The position numbers and the translations under genes are program-made. Positions 29,113 through 38,588 of a stretch of 64,000 nt of DNA are shown piece by piece (the stretch's first letter is position 1; each line of letters begins with the position of its first letter). The stretch is taken from NCBI GenBank assembly GCA_016934715.1, contig JAFGSI010000028.1, positions 1 through 64,000 on the forward strand. Reading direction: 5' to 3'. The stretch is from Anaerolineales bacterium (GTDB lineage Bacteria > Chloroflexota > Anaerolineae > Anaerolineales > Villigracilaceae). The notes under the pieces are model-generated. The model had not been told where the DNA came from. It made no database searches and saw only the letters and a list, made by a program, of their open reading frames with translations.

Positions 29113-29865
29113 TCAGCGGATTCCGCCCTTGACTTGCCCCTCGATCTTGTCCGCCCACGGATAGATCTCGGCTCCACGGGCCGCCTCCCGGATGCCCGGG
29201 TCGCTGGAATAATGGCCGCGCTTTTCCGGCGGGATCAACTCGGCGATCTGGCGCATGATCTCGTGTCCGATTTCGTCCAGCTCCTGGCGGTGTCGGCGGC
29301 CGGATCCGGTGGTGGAAAAGGGACCAAAGGGCTTGCCGATGTTGATCGTCACCCGGGCACGCCGGCCACGGAACAGGGACGGGAAGACGTCTGTGCACCC
29401 GTCCAGGCCGACGGGCAACAGGCGTGCCCCGGTGCGGGTGGCCAGGAAGGCGGTTCCGGGGCGGGCTGGGCGCAGGACGCTAGCCCAGCTGCCGGCCTCG
29501 GGGAAGATCGCCAGTATCCCGCCGTTGTTCAGGGTCGCCTCGGCTGCCCGCAAGGCGTTGCGCGAACCCGTTCCCCGGTAGAGCTTGTGGTAGCCCCACA
29601 GGAAAGGGATGACGCGCGTCCACAGCGGAGCGTGGGGGGTGGCCGCTCCGCCGACGAACTCGATCGGCCAGGGCGCAAAACGGACGAAGGCCACCGGGTC
29701 GACGAAACTGAAGTGATTGCCGACGACCAGCAGAGGACCCTGGTGGGGGAGGTTCTCCTCACCGTTGATTTCCAGGCGGGTCAACAGGGCAAACGCAGGG
29801 ATGGAGAGTTGCTTGAGAAGGAAACGGATCGGCCGCCTGCGGAAGGGATCAAGGGATACTGGCAT
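29113..29865 (-). CDS. Lysophospholipid acyltransferase family protein (PlsC-like)
   Basis: A 250-residue membrane-associated acyltransferase. VVGNHFSFVDP is the NHxxxxD catalytic block, FPEAGSW stands where FPEGT normally lies (third position Ala for Gly), and an N-terminal hydrophobic segment precedes them. It would transfer an acyl chain to lysophosphatidate or another lysolipid. The ATG at 29865 lies five bases after the MFS stop, so it is translationally coupled. A longer open frame upstream is antisense-like overlap inside the MFS gene and is discarded. Confidence 0.85.
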   Translation of the reverse strand: MPVSLDPFRRRPIRFLLKQLSIPAFALLTRLEINGEENLPHQGPLLVVGNHFSFVDPVAFVRFAPWPIEFVGGAATPHAPLWTRVIPFLWGYHKLYRGTGSRNALRAAEATLNNGGILAIFPEAGSWASVLRPARPGTAFLATRTGARLLPVGLDGCTDVFPSLFRGRRARVTINIGKPFGPFSTTGSGRRHRQELDEIGHEIMRQIAELIPPEKRGHYSSDPGIREAARGAEIYPWADKIEGQVKGGIR

Positions 29866-29870
29866 GCAAC

Positions 29871-31205
29871 TTAATCCACGGGGACATATTCTTGGGCGGC
29901 CTGACGGGCGCGCTGCTGGTTGACCGTCTGCAGGATGATCATGCCGGTGATCAGGAAGACCGCGATCGAGATGATCCCGGCCCGCTGCCCGACCTGTTCC
30001 GCTGCCAGGGTCTCCATGCCCCCCCTCTCCAGCATCAGCGCCACGCCGCCGGCCAGCAGGCCATAGACGGTCGGGCCGATGAAGGACGAGGTCCGTCCGG
30101 CGACCGATTCGAAGGAGTAGAACTCGGCGCTCTGGCCCGGGGGGGCGAAAAATCCGGTCATCGTGCGGCTGACCACCTGGACACCGGTCAGGGCGAAGCC
30201 GGCCAGGGCGGCGATGACGAAATAGCCGGTCAGAGTCTGGTTGAACAGCATCCAGATCACGGCCACCAGCATCAGGAACAGTGAAAGCATTAACGTCCTT
30301 TTGAAACCGGCCTTCTCTCCGTAGATGCCGGAAAGATAGGCGCCGACGATGCTGGTCACCTGTACGACGATCATCAGGAGGATCAGCTGCTGCTGGTTCA
30401 TGCCGTACAAAACCGCCCCGATGATGGCGGCAAAGTCCATTGCCATCATGATGCCGTCGTTGTAGATCAGAAAGGCCACCATGAACTTGACGAATTCCTT
30501 GAAGTGGCGGATCGCCTTGACCGTTCGGCCCAACCGCTTGAAGCCGATGGAGAGATAGGTCTCTCCGGGGGGAAGGGGCCTTGCCACCGCACGCTCCCTG
30601 ATCCACAGGAAGGCCGGGACGGTCGAGATCGCGAAGAAGACTGCTGTGATGATCATCGCCAAGCGTACCGGGAGGTCACTGCCCTGAAAGATCAGGATGA
30701 TCGGCAGGACGATCAGCAGGCAGACGATGCCGCCCAGCGAGCCGATCGCCCAGCCATTAGCGGAGACGCGGCCCATTTCCTCGGGTAGAGCGATCTCCGG
30801 CAGCAGCCCGTTGTAGAAGACCTGCCCGGCCCGATAGCCGATCTCGGCCAGGATGTAGAAAAGCATGCCGATGAAAATCGCGCCCTTAGTTACGAAGAAC
30901 AACAAACCGGTGAAAACCCACGAAAGAGCCGAGAAGAGAAGCAGGAATTTTTTCTTGCCTGCAGTGAAGTCGGCGATCGTCCCCAGGATCGGGGAGATGA
31001 CTGCGCTGACCAGCATGGCAATCCCGACCGAGATCCCCCACAGACGCGTGCCTTCCGCGCCGCCGACCACGGTACCCTTGAAATAGGCCGAGTAAACGGC
31101 CAGGACCACGACAGCCGCATAGGCCGAGTTGCCAAAATCGTACAGGTACCAAGCCCAGTCCTGGCGACGCTTACGCTGCTCTTCGGTTGTCGATTTGGGG
31201 GGCAT
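29871..31205 (-). CDS. MFS transporter, UMF1/Atg22-like
   Basis: A 444-residue protein with about 12 hydrophobic helices. WYLYDFGNSAYAAVV at the start is the hallmark of the UMF1 (Atg22-like) branch of the major facilitator superfamily, and GTIADFTAGKKK is the loop 2-3 motif. The substrate is unknown; relatives are called vacuolar or amino-acid effluxers. GAGGT lies five bases before the ATG at 31205. Operon with the acyltransferase. Confidence 0.88.
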   Translation of the reverse strand: MPPKSTTEEQRKRRQDWAWYLYDFGNSAYAAVVVLAVYSAYFKGTVVGGAEGTRLWGISVGIAMLVSAVISPILGTIADFTAGKKKFLLLFSALSWVFTGLLFFVTKGAIFIGMLFYILAEIGYRAGQVFYNGLLPEIALPEEMGRVSANGWAIGSLGGIVCLLIVLPIILIFQGSDLPVRLAMIITAVFFAISTVPAFLWIRERAVARPLPPGETYLSIGFKRLGRTVKAIRHFKEFVKFMVAFLIYNDGIMMAMDFAAIIGAVLYGMNQQQLILLMIVVQVTSIVGAYLSGIYGEKAGFKRTLMLSLFLMLVAVIWMLFNQTLTGYFVIAALAGFALTGVQVVSRTMTGFFAPPGQSAEFYSFESVAGRTSSFIGPTVYGLLAGGVALMLERGGMETLAAEQVGQRAGIISIAVFLITGMIILQTVNQQRARQAAQEYVPVD

Positions 31206-31345
31206 GGATGACCTCAAAGGTGAGATGGGGGTATTGTACCAATCATTCTGCGCGAATCTGTTATGATTCAGTTAACAGAGAAGACCCAGAAACGATACGG
31301 CCTCTGCTCATTTCCGGGCCTGGTTTCTTCCGAGAAAAGGATCGC

Positions 31346-31500
31346 GATTCTGTCCACATTCTGAATTGCGTTTCGATGTCTCCCTGGTGCCCGCACTGGT
31401 ATCTTGGAGCGGGCTGTCTGCTGGTCGAAACGGGTCCGGACCCGGTGCTGATCGATCCAGGCCACCCGCAGGTGTGCGAACTGTCCAAGCTCAAGTGGCT
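31346..31500 (+). pseudogene. N-terminal remnant of a third lactonase-like gene
   Basis: The frame reading VHILNCV...GAGCLLVETGPDPVLIDPG aligns with the first 40 residues of the two intact metallo-beta-lactamase paralogues, then loses similarity after the DPG strand. No start codon and no HxHxDH motif are present. It lies directly before the intact copy at 31,527, as expected from tandem duplication and decay. Confidence 0.75.
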
Positions 31501-31526
31501 GGGCAGTTCGAGAAGGAAGGCTAATG

Positions 31527-32267
31527 ATGACGATCCATATCATGAACTGCTTTACCTGCAATGCCCGCCCGCCCTCCACCTTGAGGACCGGCCTCGTGTG
31601 TGCGCTGGTCGAAACCGATCAGGGCCTGGTCCTGATCGATACCGGTCCGGGTCTGGAAGATTATGCGCATCCCACCGGGATGCTGCGCTTGTTCAAGATC
31701 GTAACTGACATTCCACTCAACCCGCAGGAGGCCGCCGTCAACCAGGTCCGGCGACTGGGATTCAGGCCCGAGGACGTCCGTCACATCATCCTGACCCATA
31801 TGCACTTCGACCACTGCGGAGGCCTGCCTGATTTTCCCTGGGCGAAGGTCCATCTCCATCGTCGGGAGTTTGAGGCCTTTACGGGCCCCTGGCGACGCTG
31901 GACCGACATGGCCTACGTGCGCCGGCACATTGCTCATGGTCCTGATTGGGCGCTGTATGATGATGCCGGCGAGAGGTGGTACGATTTCGATGCCATCCGC
32001 CTGCCCTTCGAGCCGGAGATGTGGCTGGTACCCTTGCATGGGCATACACGTGGCCTGTGCGGCGTGGCAGCGAAACTGGAGCAGGGCTGGTTCTTCAATG
32101 CTTCGGATGCCGGCGCGGTTTCCAATAACGTGACGCCTGCCTGGTTGATCCGGCTGGTGCTCGGTCCGCACGATGGGCGACTGCGCCAGTTTCTGGCCGC
32201 GCATCCTGAAGTACACCTGACCAATGCCCACATGGAACCAGCGTATTTTGAGCATCCAGTTTTATGA
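31527..32267 (+). CDS. Metallo-beta-lactamase-fold hydrolase, N-acyl homoserine lactonase-like
   Basis: A 246-residue paralogue of the protein at 28,296. Ligands: THMHFDHCGG (HxHxDH), LHGHTRG, NASDAG for the bridging Asp, and TNAHME for the last His. Like its paralogue it carries the WYDFDAIRLP block. Lactone hydrolysis, possibly quorum-signal quenching, is the best guess. Two ATGs are adjacent (31524, 31527); GGAAGG is six bases before the second. Its TGA overlaps the start of the GNAT gene (ATGA). Confidence 0.88.
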   Translation: MTIHIMNCFTCNARPPSTLRTGLVCALVETDQGLVLIDTGPGLEDYAHPTGMLRLFKIVTDIPLNPQEAAVNQVRRLGFRPEDVRHIILTHMHFDHCGGLPDFPWAKVHLHRREFEAFTGPWRRWTDMAYVRRHIAHGPDWALYDDAGERWYDFDAIRLPFEPEMWLVPLHGHTRGLCGVAAKLEQGWFFNASDAGAVSNNVTPAWLIRLVLGPHDGRLRQFLAAHPEVHLTNAHMEPAYFEHPVL

Positions 32268-32761
32268 AGATCGAGCTTCGCGCAATTATCCCTTCTGACG
32301 AACGGTTCCTGTGGGAGATGCTCTTCCAGGCGCTCTACACCCCGGAAGGCCAGGCGCCGTTCCCGCGGTCGATCCTGGACGAGCCTGACATTGCCTGCTA
32401 TGTGCGAGGCTGGGGCCGGCCGGGAGACTGGGGTCTGGTGGCCTGTGATGGTGAAGTTCCCATTGGCGCAGCCTGGCTTCGGTTGTGGTCAGGAGAGGAA
32501 AGGGGGTATGGCTACGTCAACTCGGCCATTCCCGAAGTCTCGATCGCCCTGCTGCCCGGGTATCGTCGCCAGGGCCTGGGTTCACGGATGCTTGAGGCAG
32601 TCATCGCCCAGGCGCGGAAGACCTATCCAGGCATCTCTTTGAGCGTGGTCGCAACCAGCCCGGCCTGCCGTCTCTATGAACGCTTCGGCTTTCGAACCAT
32701 AGGGCGGGAGGGCGAATCGCTGGTGATGCTGTTGAAATGGAGTGCATGTGAATGCAATTAG
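32264..32761 (+). CDS. GNAT-family N-acetyltransferase
   Basis: A 165-residue acetyltransferase. The acetyl-CoA loop is PGYRRQGLGSRML near residue 100 (motif A, Q/RxxGxG/A), followed by VATSPACRLYERFGFRTIG (motif B). The acceptor is unknown. The start overlaps the lactonase stop, and the end overlaps the TrmO-like gene by 20 bases, so the genes 31,527-34,045 form one operon. Confidence 0.9.
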   Translation: MKIELRAIIPSDERFLWEMLFQALYTPEGQAPFPRSILDEPDIACYVRGWGRPGDWGLVACDGEVPIGAAWLRLWSGEERGYGYVNSAIPEVSIALLPGYRRQGLGSRMLEAVIAQARKTYPGISLSVVATSPACRLYERFGFRTIGREGESLVMLLKWSACECN

Positions 32762-33221
32762 TGCCTCTGCCGTTGCATGGGTGAGGAATGAGCGTCTCAC
32801 CCCTGAGGATGATGATTGGGAGGCTGTGGTCTCTGAGATCGTCCTCGATCCTTCCCTGCCTGCGGAATGCCTGGACGGGTTGGAAGCGTTTTCACATGTC
32901 GAGGTGATCTACCATTTCCACCTGGTGGGTGAGGAGCAGATTATCAGCGGGACCCGCCGCCCGCGCGAAAACTCCGCCTGGCCGCAGGTCGGGATCTTTG
33001 CCCAGCGGGCCCGCCTGCGGCCGAACCGGCTGGGGGTTTCGGTGGCGCGCCTCCTTCGCCGGGAAGGGCGCAGCCTGTTCGTGCGCGGCCTGGATGCGCT
33101 CGACGGCACACCGGTCCTGGATCTTAAGCCGGTGATGGCTGAGTTCCTGCCGCGCGGCGAAGTCCGCCAGCCAGATTGGTCGCATGCGTTGATGGAAAAC
33201 TACTGGGAGAGGAACGGCTAG
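32742..33221 (+). CDS. trmO: TrmO/TsaA-like tRNA (t6A37) methyltransferase
   Basis: A 159-residue single-domain protein. FAQRARLRPNRLGVSVARLL and LDALDGTPVLDLKP are the family signatures (RPNxxG and GTPxLDxKP). TrmO uses S-adenosylmethionine to methylate N6-threonylcarbamoyladenosine in tRNA. The C-terminal domain of E. coli TrmO is absent, as in many short relatives. ATG 32742 or GTG 32748 may start; both overlap the GNAT gene. Confidence 0.85.
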   Translation: MHVNAISASAVAWVRNERLTPEDDDWEAVVSEIVLDPSLPAECLDGLEAFSHVEVIYHFHLVGEEQIISGTRRPRENSAWPQVGIFAQRARLRPNRLGVSVARLLRREGRSLFVRGLDALDGTPVLDLKPVMAEFLPRGEVRQPDWSHALMENYWERNG

Positions 33222-34045
33222 TGGATTTCGATGAAATTCGCAATGCTCATGATGAGACCCGCCGCGCCTGGGAGGCGAATGCCCGGGCCTGGGATGAATG
33301 CATGACCGATGCGGGCAACGACTTTGTCAACGTGCTCTGCTGGCCGGCCCTGGAGCGCCTGCTGGTGGTCCGGGTCGGGCAGCGGGTGCTGGATATCGCC
33401 TGCGGGAACGGCCTGCTTTCACTCCGCCTGGCGAACCTGGGCGCTGAGGTGGTCGGCTTTGATTTTTCGGCCAACCTGATCGAGCTGGCCCGTCAGCGAA
33501 CGGCCCCGGATGCGGCCATCACCTATCATGTCCTCGATGCCACGGAGGGGTCCGCGTTGGAGAACGCTCTTGGCGGCCGACCTTTTGACGCGGCTTTGTG
33601 CAACATGGCTCTGTTCGATATCGCCGATATCGACCCGTTGTTCGCGACCTTGCCGAAATTGCTCAAACCGGGCGGAATCTTCGTCTTCTCACTGACCCAT
33701 CCGGCCTTTAATAACGCCTCGGCGGTGCATGTTGCCGAGGAGCTGGACGTGAGCGGGGAGATCAGGACAGTCTACTCGGTCAAGGTCGGGCGCTACATGA
33801 CCCCTTACCAGGCGCGCGGCCTGGCGATTCGTGGCCAGCCGCAGGTCCAGGTGTACTTCGAGCGTCCGCTGGAATATTATCTGAATCGCGGGTTCCGGAA
33901 CAACTTCGTCCTGGATGGGTTTGAAGAGCGCGCCTTTCCCCCCAACCATCCACAGGGACATCCGCTCGGCTGGGGTGGTAAATTCAGCGAGATTCCGCCG
34001 GTGCTCGTGGCCCGGATGCGGCTCCCGGAATTAGGGGTAAAATAG
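33221..34045 (+). CDS. Class I SAM-dependent methyltransferase
   Basis: A 274-residue enzyme. Motif I VLDIACGNGLLSLRLANLG near residue 62, motif II acidic GFDFS, then NMALFDIADIDPLF and LLKPGGIFVFSLTHP (post II/III). GTG 33221 overlaps the TAG of the TrmO-like gene by one base and has AGAGGA seven bases upstream. The substrate is unknown; the family includes methyltransferases of small molecules. It closes the lactonase-GNAT-TrmO operon. Confidence 0.88.
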   Translation: MDFDEIRNAHDETRRAWEANARAWDECMTDAGNDFVNVLCWPALERLLVVRVGQRVLDIACGNGLLSLRLANLGAEVVGFDFSANLIELARQRTAPDAAITYHVLDATEGSALENALGGRPFDAALCNMALFDIADIDPLFATLPKLLKPGGIFVFSLTHPAFNNASAVHVAEELDVSGEIRTVYSVKVGRYMTPYQARGLAIRGQPQVQVYFERPLEYYLNRGFRNNFVLDGFEERAFPPNHPQGHPLGWGGKFSEIPPVLVARMRLPELGVK

Positions 34046-34157
34046 GCGGACTTTTGATCGCGGCAACCGATGCTTGCTGGACAGGGAAGTGTAACCTCCG
34101 GTTGTCCCCATGATCAAGCCATCCTCAAGGAGTGTACAAATTTATCGGAGCTGAATC

Positions 34158-36191
34158 ATGAAGCGTAAAGAAAAGCAAGGCAGATTTGCGTCTGTCTGGA
34201 CACGGGTGGCGGATGGGTTCTGGGGTTCGGAGACGGCAGTGATGATCACCTTTGCTGTCGTTGTTGGCCTGGGAGCCGGCCTGGGAACGATCCTTTTCGT
34301 GAACATGATAGATTGGTCTCATTGGTTGTTTTATGAAGGCGGGGAAAAATTGCTCGGTTTTCTGGGAGGCGCATTTATCATCTGCGTTCCGTTCGCCGGT
34401 GGGCTGCTGGTCGGGCCGATTGTCTATTTCCTGGCCCCGGAGGCCAAGGGGCATGGTGTCCCGGAGGTCATGACCGCTATTGCCACCCGCCGCGGGCGCA
34501 TCCGACCGGTGGTGGTGCTGGCCAAGGCGCTCGGTTCGGCGATCACGATCGGCTCGGGCGGCTCGGTCGGGCGTGAGGGCCCGATCGTCCAGATCGGCTC
34601 GGCCCTCGGTTCGACAATCGGTCAGTTCTTCAAGCTCAACGACCGCCGGGTGATCAACCTGGTGGCCTGCGGAGCGGCGGCCGGGATCGCGGCGACCTTC
34701 AACGCCCCGATCGCCGGAGTGCTCTTTGCCCTGGAGGTCATCCTGCTGGACTTCAGCATCCAGACCTTCAGCACGATCGTCATCGCCGCCGTCACGGCCA
34801 GCGTGGTCAGCCAGGCGGTGCTGGGCGACAACCCGGCCTTCCTGGTGCCAGCCTATTCGTTGATCAGCCCCTGGGAGTTGCTGCTCTATCTGGGACTCGG
34901 CTTGACCTGTGCCGTGGGTGCCTGGGGATTCATGAAGGTCCTGCATTCGTTCGAAGATGGTTTCGATAGGTGGGTGTTCCCTCCTTACCTGAAGCCAGCA
35001 GTCGGTGGCCTGGTCCTGGGACTGCTGGGATTTGCCTTGCCGCAGGTGCTGGGAACTGGTTTTGAGGCCATCGAAGAGACCCTGCGCGGCCACCTGGGCT
35101 TGTGGCTTCTGGTTCTTTTGGTCTTCGGCAAGATCCTGGCCACCTCGCTGACCCTCGGCTCGGGCTTTTCCGGTGGCGTGTTCGCCCCGGCCCTGTTCAT
35201 CGGGGCAGTTCTCGGAGGCGCGTACGGGCAGGCCGCCAACCTCCTGTTCCCGGGGGTTACTGCCAGCAGTGGAGCTTACGCCATGGTGGGGATGGCTGCC
35301 CTGTTCGCCGGGGCGGCTCGGGCTCCGATCACGGCCATCATCATCCTGTTCGAGATGACACGTGACTACCGTATCATCCTGCCGTTGATGTTCGCTACTG
35401 TCGTCAGCGTCATCTTTGCGCGAATGTTCGAACAGGAGAGCATCTACACGTTCAAGTTGAAGCGGCGTGGGATCGACGTGCGGGCCAGGAAGGACCTCAA
35501 CCTGATGCGCGCCATCCTGGTCAGCGAGGCAATGACCCCGGCCGAGAAGATGGAGACTGTCACGCCCGATATGCCGGTCGCGGAGCTGGAGCGGCTGTTT
35601 CTGGATACCGGCCATCATGGGTTTGTGGTCCTTGACGGGCGCCGAAACCTTTTTGGCGTTGTGACCATGGCCGACCTTGAGCGGGTCCTGCTGGAGGACA
35701 AGCACAACCGGCAGGTAAAGGACATCTGTACCCGGCAGGTCGTGTCTGCATATCAGGACGACACCCTTGACGACGCTCTTCGTCACTTCGGTGCCCTCGA
35801 TGTGGGCCGCATCCCGGTCGTCGACCGGCGGCATCCGCGCCGGGTGGTCGGCGTCCTGCGACGGGTGGGGATCGTCAGCGCTTACTCCCAGGCCCTGGTC
35901 GACAAGCAGCAGCGCGATGAGCACCTCGAACGCCTGCGCCTGGAGGCCGCCTCGGGGGTCCACCTGCACGAAATCCACATCCGGGCCGGCGACGAATCGG
36001 CCGGCAGGTGTCTCAAGGACCTCGCTCTACCGGCAACCTGCATTGTCGGTTCGATCTGGCGCGGCGGCCAGGCCTATGTGCCGCGCGGCAATACCCGCCT
36101 GTTCGGTGGTGACCGCCTGATCGTCTTCACTCGCGACCGGGACCTGAAAACACTGGAGAAGTTGATCCGCGAAGGACCGGCCCGGGAATGA
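34158..36191 (+). CDS. ClC-family chloride channel/transporter with CBS and TrkA-C-like domains
   Basis: A 677-residue membrane protein. Selectivity motifs: GSGGSVGREGPIVQIG (with the gating Glu in GREGP) and GSGFSGGVFAPALF (GxFxP). FALEVI holds the internal Glu used by H+/Cl- exchangers, so exchange is possible. After the channel (to about residue 440) two CBS motifs follow (450-575), then a soluble tail with IHIRAGDESAGRCLKDL and FGGDRLIVFTR, typical of RCK-C (TrkA-C). Nucleotides may therefore regulate it. GGAG lies eight bases before the ATG. Its TGA overlaps the next start. Confidence 0.94.
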   Translation: MKRKEKQGRFASVWTRVADGFWGSETAVMITFAVVVGLGAGLGTILFVNMIDWSHWLFYEGGEKLLGFLGGAFIICVPFAGGLLVGPIVYFLAPEAKGHGVPEVMTAIATRRGRIRPVVVLAKALGSAITIGSGGSVGREGPIVQIGSALGSTIGQFFKLNDRRVINLVACGAAAGIAATFNAPIAGVLFALEVILLDFSIQTFSTIVIAAVTASVVSQAVLGDNPAFLVPAYSLISPWELLLYLGLGLTCAVGAWGFMKVLHSFEDGFDRWVFPPYLKPAVGGLVLGLLGFALPQVLGTGFEAIEETLRGHLGLWLLVLLVFGKILATSLTLGSGFSGGVFAPALFIGAVLGGAYGQAANLLFPGVTASSGAYAMVGMAALFAGAARAPITAIIILFEMTRDYRIILPLMFATVVSVIFARMFEQESIYTFKLKRRGIDVRARKDLNLMRAILVSEAMTPAEKMETVTPDMPVAELERLFLDTGHHGFVVLDGRRNLFGVVTMADLERVLLEDKHNRQVKDICTRQVVSAYQDDTLDDALRHFGALDVGRIPVVDRRHPRRVVGVLRRVGIVSAYSQALVDKQQRDEHLERLRLEAASGVHLHEIHIRAGDESAGRCLKDLALPATCIVGSIWRGGQAYVPRGNTRLFGGDRLIVFTRDRDLKTLEKLIREGPARE

Positions 36192-37339
36192 CCTTCTTCT
36201 TCCTTCTGATCGAATTCCTCGATGAACTGGTCTTCGGGGTAAACGAAGCCGCCTGGCCGCTGATGCGCACTGATCTTTCGCTGTCCTACGCCCAGATCGG
36301 TCTGCTGCTCTCCGTGCCCGGGATCGTTTCGGCAGTCGTCGAGCCTTTCCTGGGCATCCTGGGCGATGTCTGGAAACGGAGGGTTCTGATCTTGGGTGGC
36401 GGGATCGGTTTCGCCCTGGCCTGTCTGCTGACCGGTCTCAGCCCGACCTTCGCTGTCCTGATGCTGGCCCTGTGCCTGTTCTACCCCTCTTCGGGAGCCT
36501 TCGTCAGCTTGTCCCAGGCCTCGTTGATGGACCTGGCTCCCGAGCGCCACGAGCACAACATGGCCCGCTGGACTTTTGCCGGTTCGCTGGGCGTGGTCAT
36601 TGGTCCGCTGCTGCTGGGCGGGATGGCTGCCCTGGGATTTGGCTGGCGGGGGGTCTTTCTCGCCCTGGGCGGAGTCACCGTCCTCGTGCTGCTCGTTGTC
36701 TGGCGGCGCATCCCGCAATCTCCGGCCCAGGTCTCCGATCTGCCCAGTTTTGGCAGTCTATGGTCCGGGATTCACGGTGCCCTATCCGCGCTGCGTCGCA
36801 AGGAGGTTTTGCGTTGGCTGATTCTGCTTGAATTCTCCGACCTGATGCTCGATGTACTGCTCGGCTTCCTGGCGCTCTACTTCGTCGACGTGGCCAACCT
36901 GACGGTGAGCCAGGCTGCCCTGGGCATCGCCGTCTGGGCCGGGGTCGGGCTGTTGGGCGACTTCCTGCTCATCCCGCTGCTCGAACGCGTCAAGGGCCTC
37001 GATTATCTGCGTCTCAGCGTGGTCCTCGAACTGCTGCTCTTCCCGGCCTTCCTGGTGCTGCCCAACCTGGTCGTCAAGGTCGTCCTGCTTGGTCTGCTCG
37101 GGCTGTTCAACTCTGGCTGGTATGCTATCCTGCAGGCCCGCCTCTACTCGACCATGCCGGGCCAGTCAGGCACAGTGATGACCGTTAGCAACGTGACCGG
37201 GTTGTTCGGGAAACTGCTGCCCTTTGGCATCGGGCTTGCAGCCCAGGCCTTTGGCCTTGGACCGGCGATGTGGCTGCTGCTGCTCGGTCCGCTGGCGCTG
37301 CTGGTTGGACTCCCGCGCAGGATTTCTGAGGAAGCGTAG
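36188..37339 (+). CDS. MFS transporter
   Basis: A 383-residue protein with 11-12 helices. The loop motif GDVWKRRVLILGG after helix 2 and PSSGAFVSLSQASLMDLAP are like the fosmidomycin-resistance/drug-efflux branch. It overlaps the ClC gene by four bases (ATGA) and ends 18 bases before hemW. Substrate unknown. Confidence 0.88.
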   Translation: MTFFFLLIEFLDELVFGVNEAAWPLMRTDLSLSYAQIGLLLSVPGIVSAVVEPFLGILGDVWKRRVLILGGGIGFALACLLTGLSPTFAVLMLALCLFYPSSGAFVSLSQASLMDLAPERHEHNMARWTFAGSLGVVIGPLLLGGMAALGFGWRGVFLALGGVTVLVLLVVWRRIPQSPAQVSDLPSFGSLWSGIHGALSALRRKEVLRWLILLEFSDLMLDVLLGFLALYFVDVANLTVSQAALGIAVWAGVGLLGDFLLIPLLERVKGLDYLRLSVVLELLLFPAFLVLPNLVVKVVLLGLLGLFNSGWYAILQARLYSTMPGQSGTVMTVSNVTGLFGKLLPFGIGLAAQAFGLGPAMWLLLLGPLALLVGLPRRISEEA

Positions 37340-37357
37340 CACGGATTGGTCGCCGCC

Positions 37358-38539
37358 ATGAACTATTCCCTTTATCTCCACATCCCGTTCTGCAGGCACC
37401 GTTGTGCCTATTGTGATTTCAACACCTATGCTGGCCGGGAGGCGCTGATCCCAGCCTATGTCGCGGCCCTGGGCCAGGAGATCGAGACGGTCGCTCTGGC
37501 TGCACCAGAGCGATTACAGGTCCATACGATTTTCTTCGGGGGCGGGACACCGTCGCTGCTGAGACCGGCGCAGTTCGAGACGATTCTGGGGACGATCGCT
37601 GCCCGATTTGACCTGGTTGCCCCAGAAATCTCCATTGAGGCGAATCCGGGCACCTGCCCGTCCGCCGATCTGGTTTCCTTGCATTCCCTGGGCATTAACC
37701 GGATCAGCTTCGGGGTCCAGTCCTTCCATCCGGACGAACTGCGCCAGCTTGAGCGCATCCATGGTCCATTCGACGCCCTGGATGCGGTCCGTGCAGCGCG
37801 CCGGGCCGGATTTGGGAACCTGAGCCTGGACCTGATCTACGGCCTCCCCGAGCAGACCCTGAACCGCTGGACCACGACTGTCAAACAGGCCGTAGCCCTG
37901 GCTCCCGAGCATCTCTCGCTCTACGCCCTGACAGTCGAGCCGGGGACACCCTTTGGCCGCTGGGCGGACCGCGGCCTGCTCCCGCTGCCCGATCCCGACC
38001 TGGCGGCCGGGATGTACGATTGGGCTGGCAATTACCTGCTGTCGCGCGGTTATGAACAGTATGAGATCTCGAACTGGGCCAAGCCTGATTTCGAATGCCG
38101 CCACAATCTGCAATACTGGCGCAACCTGCCGTATCTGGGTTTCGGCGCCGGGGCGCATGGCTATGCTGGCGGCTGGCGGGTATCCAACGCACTGCGCATT
38201 CGGCCCTACATGAAGCGCCTGGCGGTTTCGGTTGCTGACTTGCTGCCCTTTCCGTTCTCCCCGGCGATGGTCATGCGGCAGCCGGTCTCCCGGCAGCAGG
38301 AGATGGGCGAGACCATGATCACCGGCTTGCGCTTGACTCGCGAGGGGATCTCGGACCCGGTCTTCGCTGCCCGGTTTGGGGTCTGGCTGGCGGACGCCTT
38401 CGGGCGAGAGATCCAGGAGTTGGTCCGCCTGGGGCTGCTCGAGTGGCTTTCTCCGAACGCCGATAAGGAAAGGGTCCTGCGGCTTACACAACCGGGACGC
38501 CTGCTCGGCAACCAGGTCTTCTTGCGGTTTGTCGAATAA
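37358..38539 (+). CDS. hemW: Radical SAM protein HemW (heme chaperone, formerly HemN-like)
   Basis: A 393-residue radical SAM enzyme. CRHRCAYCDF (CxxxCxxC) at about residues 11-20 binds the iron-sulfur cluster; FFGGGTPSLL, IEANPGT, FGVQSFHPDEL, LDLIYGLPEQT and GFGAGAHGY are family motifs. HemW proteins bind heme and help its insertion; some were named coproporphyrinogen III oxidase. ATG 37358 is used because the conserved start NYSLYLHIPFC follows. A strong terminator lies just after. Confidence 0.93.
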   Translation: MNYSLYLHIPFCRHRCAYCDFNTYAGREALIPAYVAALGQEIETVALAAPERLQVHTIFFGGGTPSLLRPAQFETILGTIAARFDLVAPEISIEANPGTCPSADLVSLHSLGINRISFGVQSFHPDELRQLERIHGPFDALDAVRAARRAGFGNLSLDLIYGLPEQTLNRWTTTVKQAVALAPEHLSLYALTVEPGTPFGRWADRGLLPLPDPDLAAGMYDWAGNYLLSRGYEQYEISNWAKPDFECRHNLQYWRNLPYLGFGAGAHGYAGGWRVSNALRIRPYMKRLAVSVADLLPFPFSPAMVMRQPVSRQQEMGETMITGLRLTREGISDPVFAARFGVWLADAFGREIQELVRLGLLEWLSPNADKERVLRLTQPGRLLGNQVFLRFVE

Positions 38540-38567
38540 AAATCTCCCGGCCGTCCGGGAGATTTTT
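38538..38567. terminator. Bidirectional terminator between hemW and the SH3 lipoprotein
   Basis: AAAAATCTCCCGG/CCGGGAGATTTTT, 13 bp perfect with a four-base loop and A/T ends on both strands. Confidence 0.95.
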
Positions 38568-38588
38568 GTGGGCGGACAAACCTGGGCG

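Noticed and set aside
29866-30606. N-terminal extension of the acyltransferase frame
   Set aside because: It overlaps the MFS gene in another frame; the acyltransferase motifs all lie after 29865.
34125-35978. 617-codon open frame antisense to the ClC channel
   Set aside because: Gln/Asp/Arg-rich shadow of the true channel gene.
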